Below, piece after piece: positions 21,005-31,783 of a DNA stretch of 64,000 nt. The notes beneath the pieces are model-generated. The model saw nothing but the letters and a program-made list of their open reading frames with translations. It had not been told where the DNA came from and ran no database searches. Position 1 is the first letter of the stretch. Each line of letters opens with the position of its first letter. The position numbers and the translations under genes are program-made. This DNA is from Panicum virgatum (lineage: Eukaryota; Streptophyta; Magnoliopsida; Poales; Poaceae), in contig NC_053141.1 in NCBI RefSeq assembly GCF_016808335.1, positions 26,836,261-26,900,260 on the forward strand, written 5' to 3'.

Positions 21005-21140
21005 TGCAACAAGATCCAAACTAGTTGCAACTCAGACCAATCTTATTGCAACTGGACGCTGACCGGTTGCAATTCAGACCTAGTTTCAACAGAACGCGAA
21101 CCGGTTGCAACTCAAACTGACTAGGTTGCAACTTGTATAT
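21005..21140. repeat. TTGCAACT-rich minisatellite-like block
   Basis: GTTGCAACTCAGACC-like boxes recur roughly every 20 bases (21007, 21025, 21045, 21067, 21104, 21124), some preceded by ACCGG. Related boxes occur at 19837 and 19858. Confidence 0.6.
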
Positions 21141-21142
21141 AC

Positions 21143-21211
21143 ACATATGGGAGTAGCTACAAGAGTGTAGAAAGAAATTTTCCCATATGTGTAGCTACTC
21201 TCATATATGTA
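21143..21211. repeat. Short inverted repeat
   Basis: CATATGGGAGTAGCTAC and GTAGCTACTCTCATATATG are near-complementary arms around a loop of about 30 bases. It may be the relic of a foldback MITE. Confidence 0.7.
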
Positions 21212-21967
21212 TCTCATGATGTATTTGATCCAAAAAAGAGAATGTACGTGGAGTATGTGTTTATACTACGATATCTATGATGATATATATGTTGGGTATG
21301 TGAACATATATAGAGTATATGGACATACTTTTTTTATATACTAATACTATGGTATAACCAATATATATTTAAAAAATAGGGTTTCTTTTGAAAATTTTCA
21401 TATATATACCTTTGAAGTATCTTAGAATAAGTATGTGAACATACTCAAAGTGATAAATGAGTATGCAGACATACATATGATGGTATACTGATGATGATAG
21501 TAGCTGACGGTGGGTGAGTACCGCTAGCAAGAATTTGTAGGAATCCCAGTTTAGAGATTCGGCCAGGAGAGTAATGCGCAACATGATTTCCTCCTTTGGT
21601 GGGGCAAAAAATGACTTGGTGGTTTAGACAAGATCAGGCCGCGTGGAGTCAGTGGCGGAGCCAGCATTAAAATTTACCTATGACGAACTTACCACTACTC
21701 ATTGGTATAAAAAAAATATAATCATCGAATATGCATAAATTTACTATATATCAGCTCATGAGTCGCAATTGTATGAAAATATTAGACATTGGTAAGTCAT
21801 CAAGCTTTTGGATGTTGTATGTTGGACGTGCTATGAAACTAAATGAGTTTCAACCATCTTCACTACCAAACTCCTAAAATCACGGCAACCAGTAAAGTCA
21901 TCAAGTCTTCTAGCATGAAGAATAAAGGTTTCAAGTTGGCCCTTTATATTCAAAAGATCATCACCGG

Positions 21968-23598
21968 TGAGGGACCGAAGCCGGCGACCAGAGGGGGGGG
22001 GGGGGGTGAATGGGAGCCGATCAAAAAATTCTTTCGAAATCGATCCGTCGGCCTATATCCCGAAAATCACCACAAGCCCTCAAACCTAGGATATGAGAGA
22101 ATAGCTATGGACTAGCTATCTCTTTACAAAATGCCCTAGGAAGCTGCGCGGAAGCAAAAAGAGGCAATTTGCAGAACTGAACTGTAGGGACCGGTCAGAC
22201 CGGTTCAGGATACCGGTCAGACCGGTAGGAGCCACCGGTCAGACCGGTACGACACACCAGTCAGACCGGTCCTTTCCAGACAGCTCGAAAATCAACCTCC
22301 AAACGATGAATCTTGAGCAAACGACCTTCGAATCCAACAAAACTTGGTGGATACCTTCACAACTATTCCGTGAACATATCCCCAAGAGATCTTTCCCAGA
22401 AGATTAACGGATCGTGGGAAATCAAGGAAAGATCAAAGTGGATTGGTGTTTTCTCAAGAACTCAAGAACAACAATTCGGGTGCACTCGCGATTCCAGGGG
22501 ATTTAGCACTTGGCTAGAGAGATCAGAATCGCCACAAAGAGTCCAGCAAACCACCAATCAATGAACTTGTCTCCTCCAAACACTAAACACACCAAAAGAG
22601 GAGAATTCAAGTCCAAAGCGCGAAAGAGGAGGGGGAGGACGAGAACTCAGCATACAAGAGTGAACTCATCAGATTCAAAAGCCCTGAGGGCACGAGGAGG
22701 ATAGGGCCTCCTTTCCCAAACAAATCCAACACAAGATCTCAACAATCCATGGACTAAATCTACTCTAAAGAGAAGAACAGAGGGAGAGGAACACAGGGGC
22801 GGCGGCCTGGGAGATAGAACAATTCACGGATGAAATACAAAAGCCGCACTTGACCTAACACAAGTGAAGGGGTATTTATACCCGCGGGACCGGTCAGACC
22901 GGTACGCTGGACCGGTCAGACCGGTTGGTTAGACCGGTCAGACCGGTTGGCCTGCAGCACCCCCTGTACACGATCTCATCCGACGGCCGAGGTTCTTTCT
23001 TCGAAACAAAGTCTTCTCCGCGATGGCGTCGTCTTGATGAAGATCCAGTCCGCGGTTTTGGAGGGTCCACGAAACCCGGGTAGGTGGCCGGTTTTGAGAA
23101 AACCGCCAAAACCTCACGCGCGGGAAGATTCCCGCCTCCACGCCGTGGTCCTAGACGCCGTTCCTGCCTCGGCCTTCTGATGGCCCTAGACGCCGCCCGA
23201 CGCCCGTCACCTCCTTGCCCGCAGCGAGGCCCTAGACGCCGTCGATGGCCGTCGCCTCCGTCAGTCCCGAGACCGACGCCCGTGCCTCTACGACTTGGCG
23301 TCTTCAACCGCCGTCCGCCTCCTTGGTTTTGTGGCACAAACCAAGAAACCCGCCTTCCGTCGCTGCTTGCGCCCTCGATCCAGGAGTGGACGCCATAGCT
23401 TCCGACCGGTCCGAGCTCCGGTCCCGGCTGCCCTTCACCGCCGTCCACCGCACGGTCCATCGGCCACAGCACCTCCACGGCAGCTCCCCGTCGACACTCG
23501 ACGCCCGTGTACCTGCAATCCAAAGACTAAGCGCACGATCACACCGCACGGTTGACAATTCACTCATCACAGGCAAGGTAGAGTACTCACATTCCTCA
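21968..23598 (-). repeat. 3' LTR of the Copia-type element
   Basis: It is 1631 bp, with plus-strand edges TGAGGGACC and ATTCCTCA. It carries two clusters of ACCGGTCAGACCGGT (22187-22270 and 22888-22945), a run of 14 G near 21996 and a GC-rich region (22950-23520) whose long antisense frames I regard as non-coding. Confidence 0.9.
22873..22880 (-). promoter_or_regulatory. LTR TATA box (3' copy)
   Basis: TATAAATA on the minus strand within CCGCGGGTATAAATACCCC. The same site in the 5' LTR is at 29689-29696 and would drive element transcription. Confidence 0.6.
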
Positions 23599-23614
23599 AT
23601 CTCCCCCTTGATGA
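23599..23614 (-). other. Polypurine tract of the Copia-type element
   Basis: TCATCAAGGGGGAGAT on the minus strand directly abuts the 3' LTR. Confidence 0.75.
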
Positions 23615-25957
23615 GTGCATTGTCAACACACCACAAACGAACCAAGAGAAGTGAAACCAGAGAAGAACAAAGAAGCACGAAAGAGAAGAACTCAAGCAAG
23701 TGACGAAAAGCTCAGAAAGGCAAGAACAGTCACTTACTCAAGCAAAGATCGATCCCCTAAGACAAGGGCAAAAGCTCGACGCAATCGATCAAAAGCCAAA
23801 ACATGAGTCCTCAAAGACAGAGGTAACGCTCGATGCAGTCATGCAAGAAGCAGAGGGAAAACGAGGAAAACCAGGAGCCAAGAACAAAGCAGAAACTCCC
23901 CAAGCAAAGTTTTTCCCTCTCACAAGTGCAACTCTCCCAAAATGATGCACTCACAAAGCCCTGTGCACAACAAATTTTTCAAAAATCAAACAAGTCTCCC
24001 CCTTGTTCGATCACTTCTCTCAAAATTCTCCCCCTTGTTGGCACATGCACACATCAAATCTAAAAAGACTTAAAGCTCCCCCTGAAGCTGAAACTCCCCC
24101 TGAACAGATGCTATGCAATGAATGCAATGCAGGAGGTGTAAGTGAAAGCATTCAGGGATACAAAGATATGAGCAACATCTAGTCTCAAGCATGTGTGCAT
24201 CCATAAACAAGACCTGCATCTAGCTCAACAGGGTATATCAAATCAGTCTAGAGCTAGGCAAGTTCAGTTTAGGAGAAATAAAAGAATCACCCATGATCTA
24301 GCACTAACAAGTAGGGAATGAAAAGCAGTGCTACTCATACTCATACAGGTGAGCCCAAACAGCCAAAACAAGTTGCCAACATTCATTTTTCAATCAATTT
24401 TTATATCAATCAATTCTAAGTGCCAGGGGTTGAAAGCTTGTCATGCTTTACTTAGCAACGAGGCCAAGCCTATGCCAAAAGACAATCAGAAGCTTAAAGC
24501 ACTCGTTTCAGTCATTCACAGCCTTGCCCGGGTTCTCACAAGTGCAAAGTGAGCCGTCCTGAAAGCTCGATCAGTGCGACAAGCAATCCCACCTGGATCT
24601 TTTCCATCCATTTCCAGAACAGTTCAAGCAATTTTATCAGTTTTAGATCATTTCAAATATGAATTGCTGAACGAAAGGCCACACTAGCATGAATAAGATA
24701 GCAAAGCATATCAACACGCCCTGACATGCTAGTAGCCAAGACAGGGTGATCATGTTTTCAGATTTTCAAATCAAAATAGCTTAACTCAGATGATGTCATA
24801 TACACAGTGGAGCATGCTATACATGATCAAGTTTATCAACTCACACTAGCAGGCACTAGAAGATCATAGCAATGTATACAAGAATGCTAGTGCAAGTGAG
24901 ATAATGCAAAATGCAAACATGTACAATGCATATGCACAATGCAACTACCAAACCTAGAAAACAAAAAAGAAGCAAATAAAATCTACAAAGCTAACCAGAG
25001 AAAAGTCAGCAAATACAATGGCTCAAAGACACACAGGACTAGACCAAATGGATCCAACTGAGTACCATGGAAAATGCAACAATCAGAAAACCACAAGTCC
25101 ATCCTGAGACGAAAGCGTACAAGCCGAACGCTCACATACCTCGATGAAGATCCCGCTGGACCTAGAGCATAGCAAGCTCGAGGTCACCTCCCCTGCATCC
25201 TCAGCGGGTCCACCTTCTGCTCGAACAGGTTCTTGTAGAGGTGAACGATCGAAGTGGAAGTAGTGGTACTGGATCGTCCTCCTGAACTGAAGTAGTCGAA
25301 ACAGAAGAGGCCGGAGCCTGCAGCCGGCGCAGCAACTCCGGATCATCATCGGCACCTGAGGTAGAGCTCTCCCTCAACAAGTAATATCTAGCACAAGAGA
25401 AGCTAGGACACAAGAAGATAGCAAACACCAAAGATCTAGAGCAAGACTCAAGCAAATGGTTAGGTGTTAGTCAAGCCACATTCAAGGGTATACCGAAAGA
25501 CACTCTATAACATATCAAGACAAAAGATATCACTAGAATAATCTCAAGGCACTCAACAACATGAACCAAGGCAGCAAGACTATATGAAGAAGATACTTGA
25601 GTTAGCAACCAGACCTAAGGAGCAAAAGCTACACAAGCATGAGGGGACTGGACAAAGCACACACCCTGAGCTAGCAAGAGTCAAGACAAGATGAAAACCA
25701 CAAAAACTAGCATACATAGTGGCTAGTGCACCATAGCACAAGTACAGACCTAGCAAGCAAAGCAAGTAGAAATGTAGAATCTACAACAAGTCACACGTAG
25801 AAAATGTACAAAGAACTCAAAAGACAAACTCAAATGTACAGAGGATACAACAGCCACCATGGGCTATCCGTCAGCCTTGGAGAACCATCAAGTCTTGATC
25901 AAACCTGCATAAGACCAAGATCCATGGAGCACTTGTTCTCCAGGCCTCCAACCTGCA
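23615..25957 (-). other. Internal non-coding region of the Copia-type element
   Basis: About 2.3 kb lies between the gag stop and the polypurine tract, the place where pol would be in an autonomous element. I see no DTG, integrase or YVDD-type motif. Extra GGGGGAG tracts occur at 24000 and 24030 and near 24080-24100 (minus strand). It may have been filled by unrelated sequence. Confidence 0.6.
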
Positions 25958-28750
25958 TCACCATCGAGACAAAGGAGGAGCAAACGTCTCGACACTGGGG
26001 TTAGCAAAGTGAGAAGCAAACCAGTGACGAGCCATTTGCTCTACAGAAGGGTAAGCAAAGTCAGGCAAAGCGTATCCCCTGTCCCATCTACCATGAGGCT
26101 GACGAACACCACCGCGAGGAAAGCGTGGAGCCTCAAAACCTCCTCCAAAGCCTCGGTCCCGTGGTCCATAGCCGTACTGGAAACGACCAGGAGCACGACC
26201 GGCAAAGCGACCACCCACTAGAGCACAGTAACCACCACCGTCTCCCTGACCTCCACCTACACGGCGCGCCCTAGCATCTCGCCTATCACCACGCCGAGAA
26301 GGACCATGCACCCGAGCAGAGTACATGTCCGCGTTCCGTCTCTCCTGCTCTCTCCTCACAGCCTGTATTCTCCTGAAGCAAAACTCCTCCAGGTGACCTT
26401 CCCTGTCACAGAACTCGTAGTGGTACCTCACCTCACGCTTGGGAGGTGGAGGCCTAGCCTGCGGACGGGGAGGAGCGGCCCTCTTCTTCTGGGCAACCTG
26501 GGCTGTGGCAGCAGGGAGCATGTCGAGGGGGTTCCTCAGCGCATTGGGCTTTGGAACCCAAACCTGCTTCTGCGGAGGTGCTTTCGGTGGTTCTTTAAGC
26601 ACACCATCCGCGGGGTCAACAAGCGAAGGCTGTGTGCTCGTGCTAGCAGTGTTTCCAGTAGCCTTGCCAATCTTACCATACAACCTGTCAAAGTCTGACT
26701 TCGTATATGTGTAACCGACCCCAAACCCATCACCACGCTTGAACTGCTTAATCATCATGCCCAACTGTGGCTCACTGCTAGAAACCCAACTTAGAATCGT
26801 CCTAAGGTATGTGTTCTCATTCTCCAAGTTGGCTTTCTCTACCGCAAGATTATCCAAATCAGAGATCAAACCAGGGCAAACAGAACAGTCAATAGGTGGG
26901 CTAGACTCTACGATCTTAGTCTTTCCAAAAGACTTGATCAAAGCGTTCTTCTCCTCTAGCTCCAACCTAAGCGTGGGACAAAGCTTACAAGCGCCAAGCA
27001 AAGCAGGCCTAGATCTAAGCTCCTCTAGTTCACAAACAACAGTAGCAAACTTGGACTGCAAAGAAGCTAGATCAGACTCGAAGATAGGACACACATCGCA
27101 TTCAAGCACATCACTAACAATGGGAGCGTCCTTGACAAGTTCAAGCTCATGCTTGGCCTTGGCTAGCTCGTGAGACACGTCAGAAAGTGAAGTCTTAGCA
27201 ACATCTAAGTTCGCGACGTTCTCATCATGCTTGGCACGGAGAGCAACAAGATCATTCATGTGAGATATGCAGCCAGCGTACTCATCCTCACTAGATTTCT
27301 CCCTAGCACAAGCCAGCTCAGCCCTAAGCTTTCTACGCTCTCTAGCTGCTTCCTTAAGCAGCCTCTTCTGGTTGTCGAGAGCGGCGTACAACACCCTAAC
27401 CTCTATATCAAGCAGGTCGATCATGGAGTTTACCTCTGAATCGCTCTCGGATCCAGGAGAAGAGCCAGAGTGCGTCGGTGTAGCTTGTCCACCCGAAGAC
27501 GCACGAGCACCATCGGCTTCGCCCGCCATGGTGCAGAAGCTCTTGCGCCGACCGGCCGCCAAGCAAAGGCCGATGAAGCGGGTGGCTTCCTTGTCCCGCT
27601 TCTTCTTCTTCTTGTCGTCGTCGTCAGAGGTTGGTGAAGAAGAGCGCTCGGTGTCGGAGCTCTTGTCAAGGTCGCTGAGCTGCGCCAGGAAGGCCTTCTC
27701 CCGCTTCTTGGCCTTGTACTGGAAGCGCTTCTTGAGCGACTCCTTCTCGAAGCGTCCTCCCCGGTCACGACTGCGGTGCTTGTGGCACCGACACTCCTTG
27801 TTGCAGCCTCCCTCGTCACGGTCACGGTGGCGGTAGTAGTCGAAGGAGTTGTTCTGGCCACCGCCGGACTTCTTGGGGCAATCGGCGACGAAGTGGTTCA
27901 GATCGCCATAGTTGCAGCACCCGGGGTTCTTCTTCCTCTGCCTGTTGTGGTAGACGCGCTGGAACTTGCTGATCAGGAGGCACAAGTCGTCGTCGCCCAG
28001 CGTCTCCAGCTGCTCATCTGAAACAGAAGGCAAAGAGGCAAGAGAAAAGCCAAGAGCAGAGTTAGCGTTAGAGCCCAATCCAACACCTGGGCCAGTCACA
28101 AGAGCGACGCTCTTGGAAGGAGGGGCACCATTGAGCTTGGCTCGTGTCTGGTTATCCACCTCCGTGGCCTTGAGCTTGCTGAAAAGCTCATTCACCGTCA
28201 GAGTCTCATAGCCAGCAGACTCAATGATGGTGTTCACCTTGAGATCCCACACAGAGCGATCAAGTGCGTAAAGAAACTTAAGAGCCTTCTCGTGCTCTGT
28301 GTACTCAAGGGCACCAGCAGATCTGTTCGCATTAACCTTGTTCACAATCGACTGAAAACGACTGAACATCAGGTCAATGCTCTCACCCGGCTCCTGTGTG
28401 AAGTTCTCGTACTCACGCCGGTGAGTCTCGAATAGTCTGGCCTTCACCTGAGGTGTACCCTCGTGGTAGTTCTCAAGACACGTCCAAATCTTGTGGGCTT
28501 CCTGAAAACCCTGGACACGTGAGAACTCCACACGAGAAACGCCAGCAAACAAGGCATTGACGGCCTTGGCGTTAGCCTCGTGCTGGGTCACCTGAAGAGG
28601 CGTGGTCCGAACAGCCAGCACCTCGTAGAGCTGGTTCGTGGTAATCTCCCAGACATCGGCTCCCATGCTCTGCAGGAAGGCTCTCATGCGAACCTTCCAG
28701 TAGGCATAGTCCTTGCCGGAAAACACCGGGATCTTACCAAGACTCGCCAT
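25958..28750 (-). CDS. Copia-type gag, 930 residues, uninterrupted
   Basis: The ATG sits in GGCGACCATGGCG, 50 bases past the primer site, and there is no stop for 930 codons, far longer than usual Copia gag. Order: a DUF4219-like start (residues 1-45, KIPVFSGKDYAYWKVRMRAF), the UBN2 gag core (about 60-200, with KIWTCLENYHEG and VKARLF), a zinc knuckle at 278-291, a Lys/Arg/Asp-rich stretch, then a long helical region rich in Glu, Leu and Lys that should form coiled coils. A second CX8HX4C-like motif (FCDREGHLEEFC) and an Arg/Gly-rich tail follow. In the first knuckle the second Cys is Tyr (CCNYGDLNHFVADC). Role: capsid formation and RNA packaging, with polymerase supplied by a helper. The intact frame argues for recent function. 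Confidence 0.9.
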   Translation of the reverse strand: MASLGKIPVFSGKDYAYWKVRMRAFLQSMGADVWEITTNQLYEVLAVRTTPLQVTQHEANAKAVNALFAGVSRVEFSRVQGFQEAHKIWTCLENYHEGTPQVKARLFETHRREYENFTQEPGESIDLMFSRFQSIVNKVNANRSAGALEYTEHEKALKFLYALDRSVWDLKVNTIIESAGYETLTVNELFSKLKATEVDNQTRAKLNGAPPSKSVALVTGPGVGLGSNANSALGFSLASLPSVSDEQLETLGDDDLCLLISKFQRVYHNRQRKKNPGCCNYGDLNHFVADCPKKSGGGQNNSFDYYRHRDRDEGGCNKECRCHKHRSRDRGGRFEKESLKKRFQYKAKKREKAFLAQLSDLDKSSDTERSSSPTSDDDDKKKKKRDKEATRFIGLCLAAGRRKSFCTMAGEADGARASSGGQATPTHSGSSPGSESDSEVNSMIDLLDIEVRVLYAALDNQKRLLKEAARERRKLRAELACAREKSSEDEYAGCISHMNDLVALRAKHDENVANLDVAKTSLSDVSHELAKAKHELELVKDAPIVSDVLECDVCPIFESDLASLQSKFATVVCELEELRSRPALLGACKLCPTLRLELEEKNALIKSFGKTKIVESSPPIDCSVCPGLISDLDNLAVEKANLENENTYLRTILSWVSSSEPQLGMMIKQFKRGDGFGVGYTYTKSDFDRLYGKIGKATGNTASTSTQPSLVDPADGVLKEPPKAPPQKQVWVPKPNALRNPLDMLPAATAQVAQKKRAAPPRPQARPPPPKREVRYHYEFCDREGHLEEFCFRRIQAVRREQERRNADMYSARVHGPSRRGDRRDARARRVGGGQGDGGGYCALVGGRFAGRAPGRFQYGYGPRDRGFGGGFEAPRFPRGGVRQPHGRWDRGYALPDFAYPSVEQMARHWFASHFANPSVETFAPPLSRW

Positions 28751-28796
28751 GGTCGCCGAGTGGTTTTCGAACCGGTTAAGGTACTGAAAACCTCAA

Positions 28797-28812
28797 CCAA
28801 GCTCTGATACCA
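28797..28812 (-). other. Primer-binding site, initiator-met tRNA
   Basis: TGGTATCAGAGCTTGG on the minus strand, two bases from the 5' LTR. TGGTATCAGAGC is complementary to the 3' end of plant initiator methionine tRNA. Confidence 0.9.
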
Positions 28813-28814
28813 AT

Positions 28815-30414
28815 TGAGGGACCGAAGCCGGCGACCAGGGGGGGTGAATGGGAGCCGACCAAAAATTTCTTTCGAAATCGATCCGTCGACCTATATCCCG
28901 AAAATCACCACAAGCCCTCAAACCTAGGATATGAGAGAATAGCTATGGACTAGCTATCTCTTTACAAAATGCCGTAGGAAGCTGCGCGGAAGCAAAAAGA
29001 GGCAATTTACAGAACTGAACTGCAGGGACCGGTCAGACTGGTTCAGGATACCGGTCAGACCGGTACGACACACCGGTCAGACCGGTCCTTTCCAGACAGC
29101 TCGAAAATCAACCTCCAAACGATGAATCTTGAGCAAACGACCTTCAAATCCAACAAAACTTGGTGGATACGTTCACAACTATTCCGTGAACATATCCCCA
29201 AGAGATCTTTCCCAGAAGATTAACGGATCGTGGGAAATCAAGGAAAGATCAAAGTGGATTGGGGTTTTCTCAAGAACTCAAGAACAGCAATTCGGGTGCA
29301 CTCGCGATTCCAGGGGATTTAGCACTTGGCTAGAGAGATCAGAATCGCCACAAAGAGTCCAGCAAACCACCAATCAATGAACTTGTCTCCTCCAAACACT
29401 AAACACACCAAAAGAGGAGAATTCAAGTCCAAAGCGCGAAAGAGGAGGGGGAGGACGAGAACTCAGCACACAAGAGTGAACTCATCAGATTCAAAAGCCC
29501 TGAGGGCACGAGGAGGATAGGGCCTCCTTTCCCAAACAAATCCAACACAAGATCTCAACAATCCATGGACTAAATCTACTCTAAAGAGAAGAACAGAGGG
29601 AGAGGAACACAGGGGCGGCGGCCTGGGAGATAGAACAATTCACAGATGAAATACAAAAGCTGCACTTGACCTAACACAAGTGAAGGGGTATTTATACCCG
29701 CGGGACCGGTCAGACCGGTTGGTTAGACCGGTCAGACTGGTGCCATGGACCGGTCAGACCGGTTGGCCTGCAGCACCCCCTGTACACGATCTCATCCGAC
29801 AGGCAAGGTTCTTTCTTCGAAACGAAGTCTTCTCTGCGATGCCGTCGTCTTGATGAAGATCCAGTCCGCGGTTTTGGAGGGTCCGCGAAACCCGGGTAGA
29901 TTGCCGGTTTTGAAAAAACCGCCAAAACCTCACGCGCGGGAAGATTCCCGCCTCCACACCGTGGCCCTAGACGCCGTTCCCGCCTCGGCCTTCTAACGGC
30001 CCTAGACGCCGCCCGACGCCCATCACCTCCTCGCCCGCAGCGAGGCCCTAGACGCCGTCGACGCCCGTCGCCTCCGTCAGTCCCGAGACCGACGCCCGTG
30101 CCTCCACGACTTGGCGTCTTGAACCGCCGTCCGCCTCCTTGGTTTTGTGGCGCAAACCAAGAAACCCGCCTTCCGTCGCCGCTTGCGCCCTCGATCCAGG
30201 AGTGGACGCCACAGCTGCCGCCCGGTCCGAGCTCCGGTCCCGGCTGCCCTTCACCGCCGTCCACCGCATGGTCCATCGGCCACAGCACCTCCACGGCAGC
30301 TCCCCGTCGACACTCGAAGCTCGTGTACCTGCAATCCAAAGACCAAGCGCACGATCACACCGCACGGTTGACAATTCACTCATCACAGGCAGGGTAGAGT
30401 ACTCACATTCCTCA
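28815..30414 (-). repeat. 5' LTR of the Copia-type element
   Basis: It is 1600 bp and nearly the same as the 3' LTR. Differences are a shorter G run and loss of one ACCGGTCAGACCGGT unit in the first cluster (29028-29088). The second cluster (29704-29762) has a different spacer order. TATA is at 29689-29696. Confidence 0.9.
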
Positions 30415-30839
30415 ACCGGAGATGTCAGCATTCTACATCCTTGCCAATTTGACAAGCTTGTCCACGTTGAACTTGGAGAAAGAGTCCCTGGATCAAGACA
30501 GGAAAAGTATGCAACTTGCGTTTGAGTGGTGGTACACTGCTGCTCCCCGACTCCCTGTTCGTGTTTGTGGTGGGCTGACCCTTGAGTTTGAGTGACTGAT
30601 GGCCCAACTTCCTAAAGCCCAAAATCAAAGTGTTATCTTCTTCCTCTAAGCTCCGGACGGACGAACAGACTGTCTGTGAGGCTATGACTCCAACTCCATG
30701 GCTGCGCCGCATGGCATGGGTACTCTGGCCGCCGGCGGGAGGGAGCGGGTGAGGGGTTCGCTGCCGGCCAGGTATGTCGGCCGCCATGGCTCGCCTAGCT
30801 CCGCCACTGCTTGGAGTTGTAAGACCGGATCCGATCCCT
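30415..30839. other. Target-side DNA, no gene recognised
   Basis: This is the sequence into which the Copia-type element inserted (joining 21967 to 30420 restores it). It has open frames on both strands but none I can assign. Confidence 0.45.
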
Positions 30840-31162
30840 TTACATATTCTACTATTTCTTTATTTATACTTCGCTTGTGGTTTGATAGCACTACCAGAAA
30901 ATGGCTCATTTGTCCGTGGGCGTTAGTACCGGGCTCGCTTTCGTCCGGTACTAACGCTCACATTTAGTACCGGGCGCAAAGAACAGTAGCCATGGGAGCT
31001 ATTACATATTCTACTATTTCTTTATTTATAGTTAGCTTGTGGTTTGATAGCACTGCCAGAAAATGGCTCATTTGTCCGTGGGCGTTAGTACCGGGCTCGC
31101 TTTCGTCCGGTACTAACGCTCACATTTAGTACCGGGCGCAAAGAACAGTAGCCATGGGAGCT
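30840..31162. repeat. 162-bp tandem duplication spanning the CACTA 5' end
   Basis: Copy 1 (30840-31001) and copy 2 (31002-31163) each hold about 49 bp of flank (TTACATATTC...GATAG) and about 113 bp of CACTA terminus. Copy 1 terminates CACTACCAGAAAA, copy 2 CACTGCCAGAAAA, both preceded by TAG. Confidence 0.93.
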
Positions 31163-31325
31163 GTTTAGTACCGGCTGGAGCCCCCAGCCAGTACTAAACT
31201 GCTCCACCGACACCGCGCGCAACAGCTAAGTGGCCATTTAGCAACGGCTCGAGCCACCAGCCGGTACTAAATGGCTCCAAAGACATTTGGTATCGGCTGG
31301 TGGCTCTAGCCGGTACTAATTCTCT
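31163..31325 (+). repeat. CACTA 5' subterminal repeats
   Basis: Direct and inverted copies of TTTAGTACCGGCTGG / CCAGCCGGTACTAAA around short loops, the probable transposase-binding array. The matching set at the other end is at 46520-46680. Confidence 0.75.
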
Positions 31326-31783
31326 TCTATATATTCTGGTCCCTTCTTCCTCCCCGAGTTCGAGCCAGCATTTGACTGAGATCTCGGGTTCTTCTTCTCC
31401 TTAGCGACCTAGAGTGGAGGTTCTGCCCATTTTCTCAAGTTTTGTGGGGATTTCAGTCATCCAAGTGCACCAAAGGTTTACAACTTTATCCTCTCTTGTT
31501 TGACGGTCTTCATTCTTTGTTTGATGCTCCATAGTTAGAGAAATTTTTAATTATTATAAATAGTAAGAATGAGCACGATTTCTTTGATTTATGCATGGAT
31601 TTGAGATGTATAGAACCCATTACTTGAATTTGGAGAAGGTGTATTGAATAACTTCAATGTGGATAATTTATAGGGATTTTTTTTAATTTTTTTCAAGTGG
31701 CATGGTTAATTAGGTTGGTATTTGTTATGCATTTAGTTGCATTATTTTAGCATTCTAATGATGTATTTATTTGGGCTCATATG

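Larger units (their letters stand above)
21968..30414 (-). mobile_element. Copia-type gag-only LTR retrotransposon, complete
   Basis: Two LTRs (21968-23598 and 28815-30414) bound an internal region with a met-tRNA primer site, one long gag and a polypurine tract, all on the minus strand. The 5-bp target duplication ACCGG is perfect (21963-21967 and 30415-30419). No integrase, reverse transcriptase or RNase H can be read, so it needs a helper. The uninterrupted gag, the perfect duplication and closely similar LTRs (small length differences only) suggest a fairly recent insertion. LTR size and gag type (UBN2) point to Copia. Confidence 0.92.

Noticed and set aside
21649..21670. CAGTGGCGGAGCCAGCA, a word found at ends of a common grass repeat
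   Set aside because: No partner terminus or target duplication was found before the Copia-type insertion.
22894..23523. 209-codon minus-strand frames in the Copia-type LTRs (also 29710-30339)
   Set aside because: They lie in GC-rich LTR sequence, have equally long frames on the other strand and no motif; treated as composition artefacts.
26739..28211. Plus-strand frames of 81-189 codons
   Set aside because: Antisense to the Copia-type gag, whose codon pattern and domains are clear.
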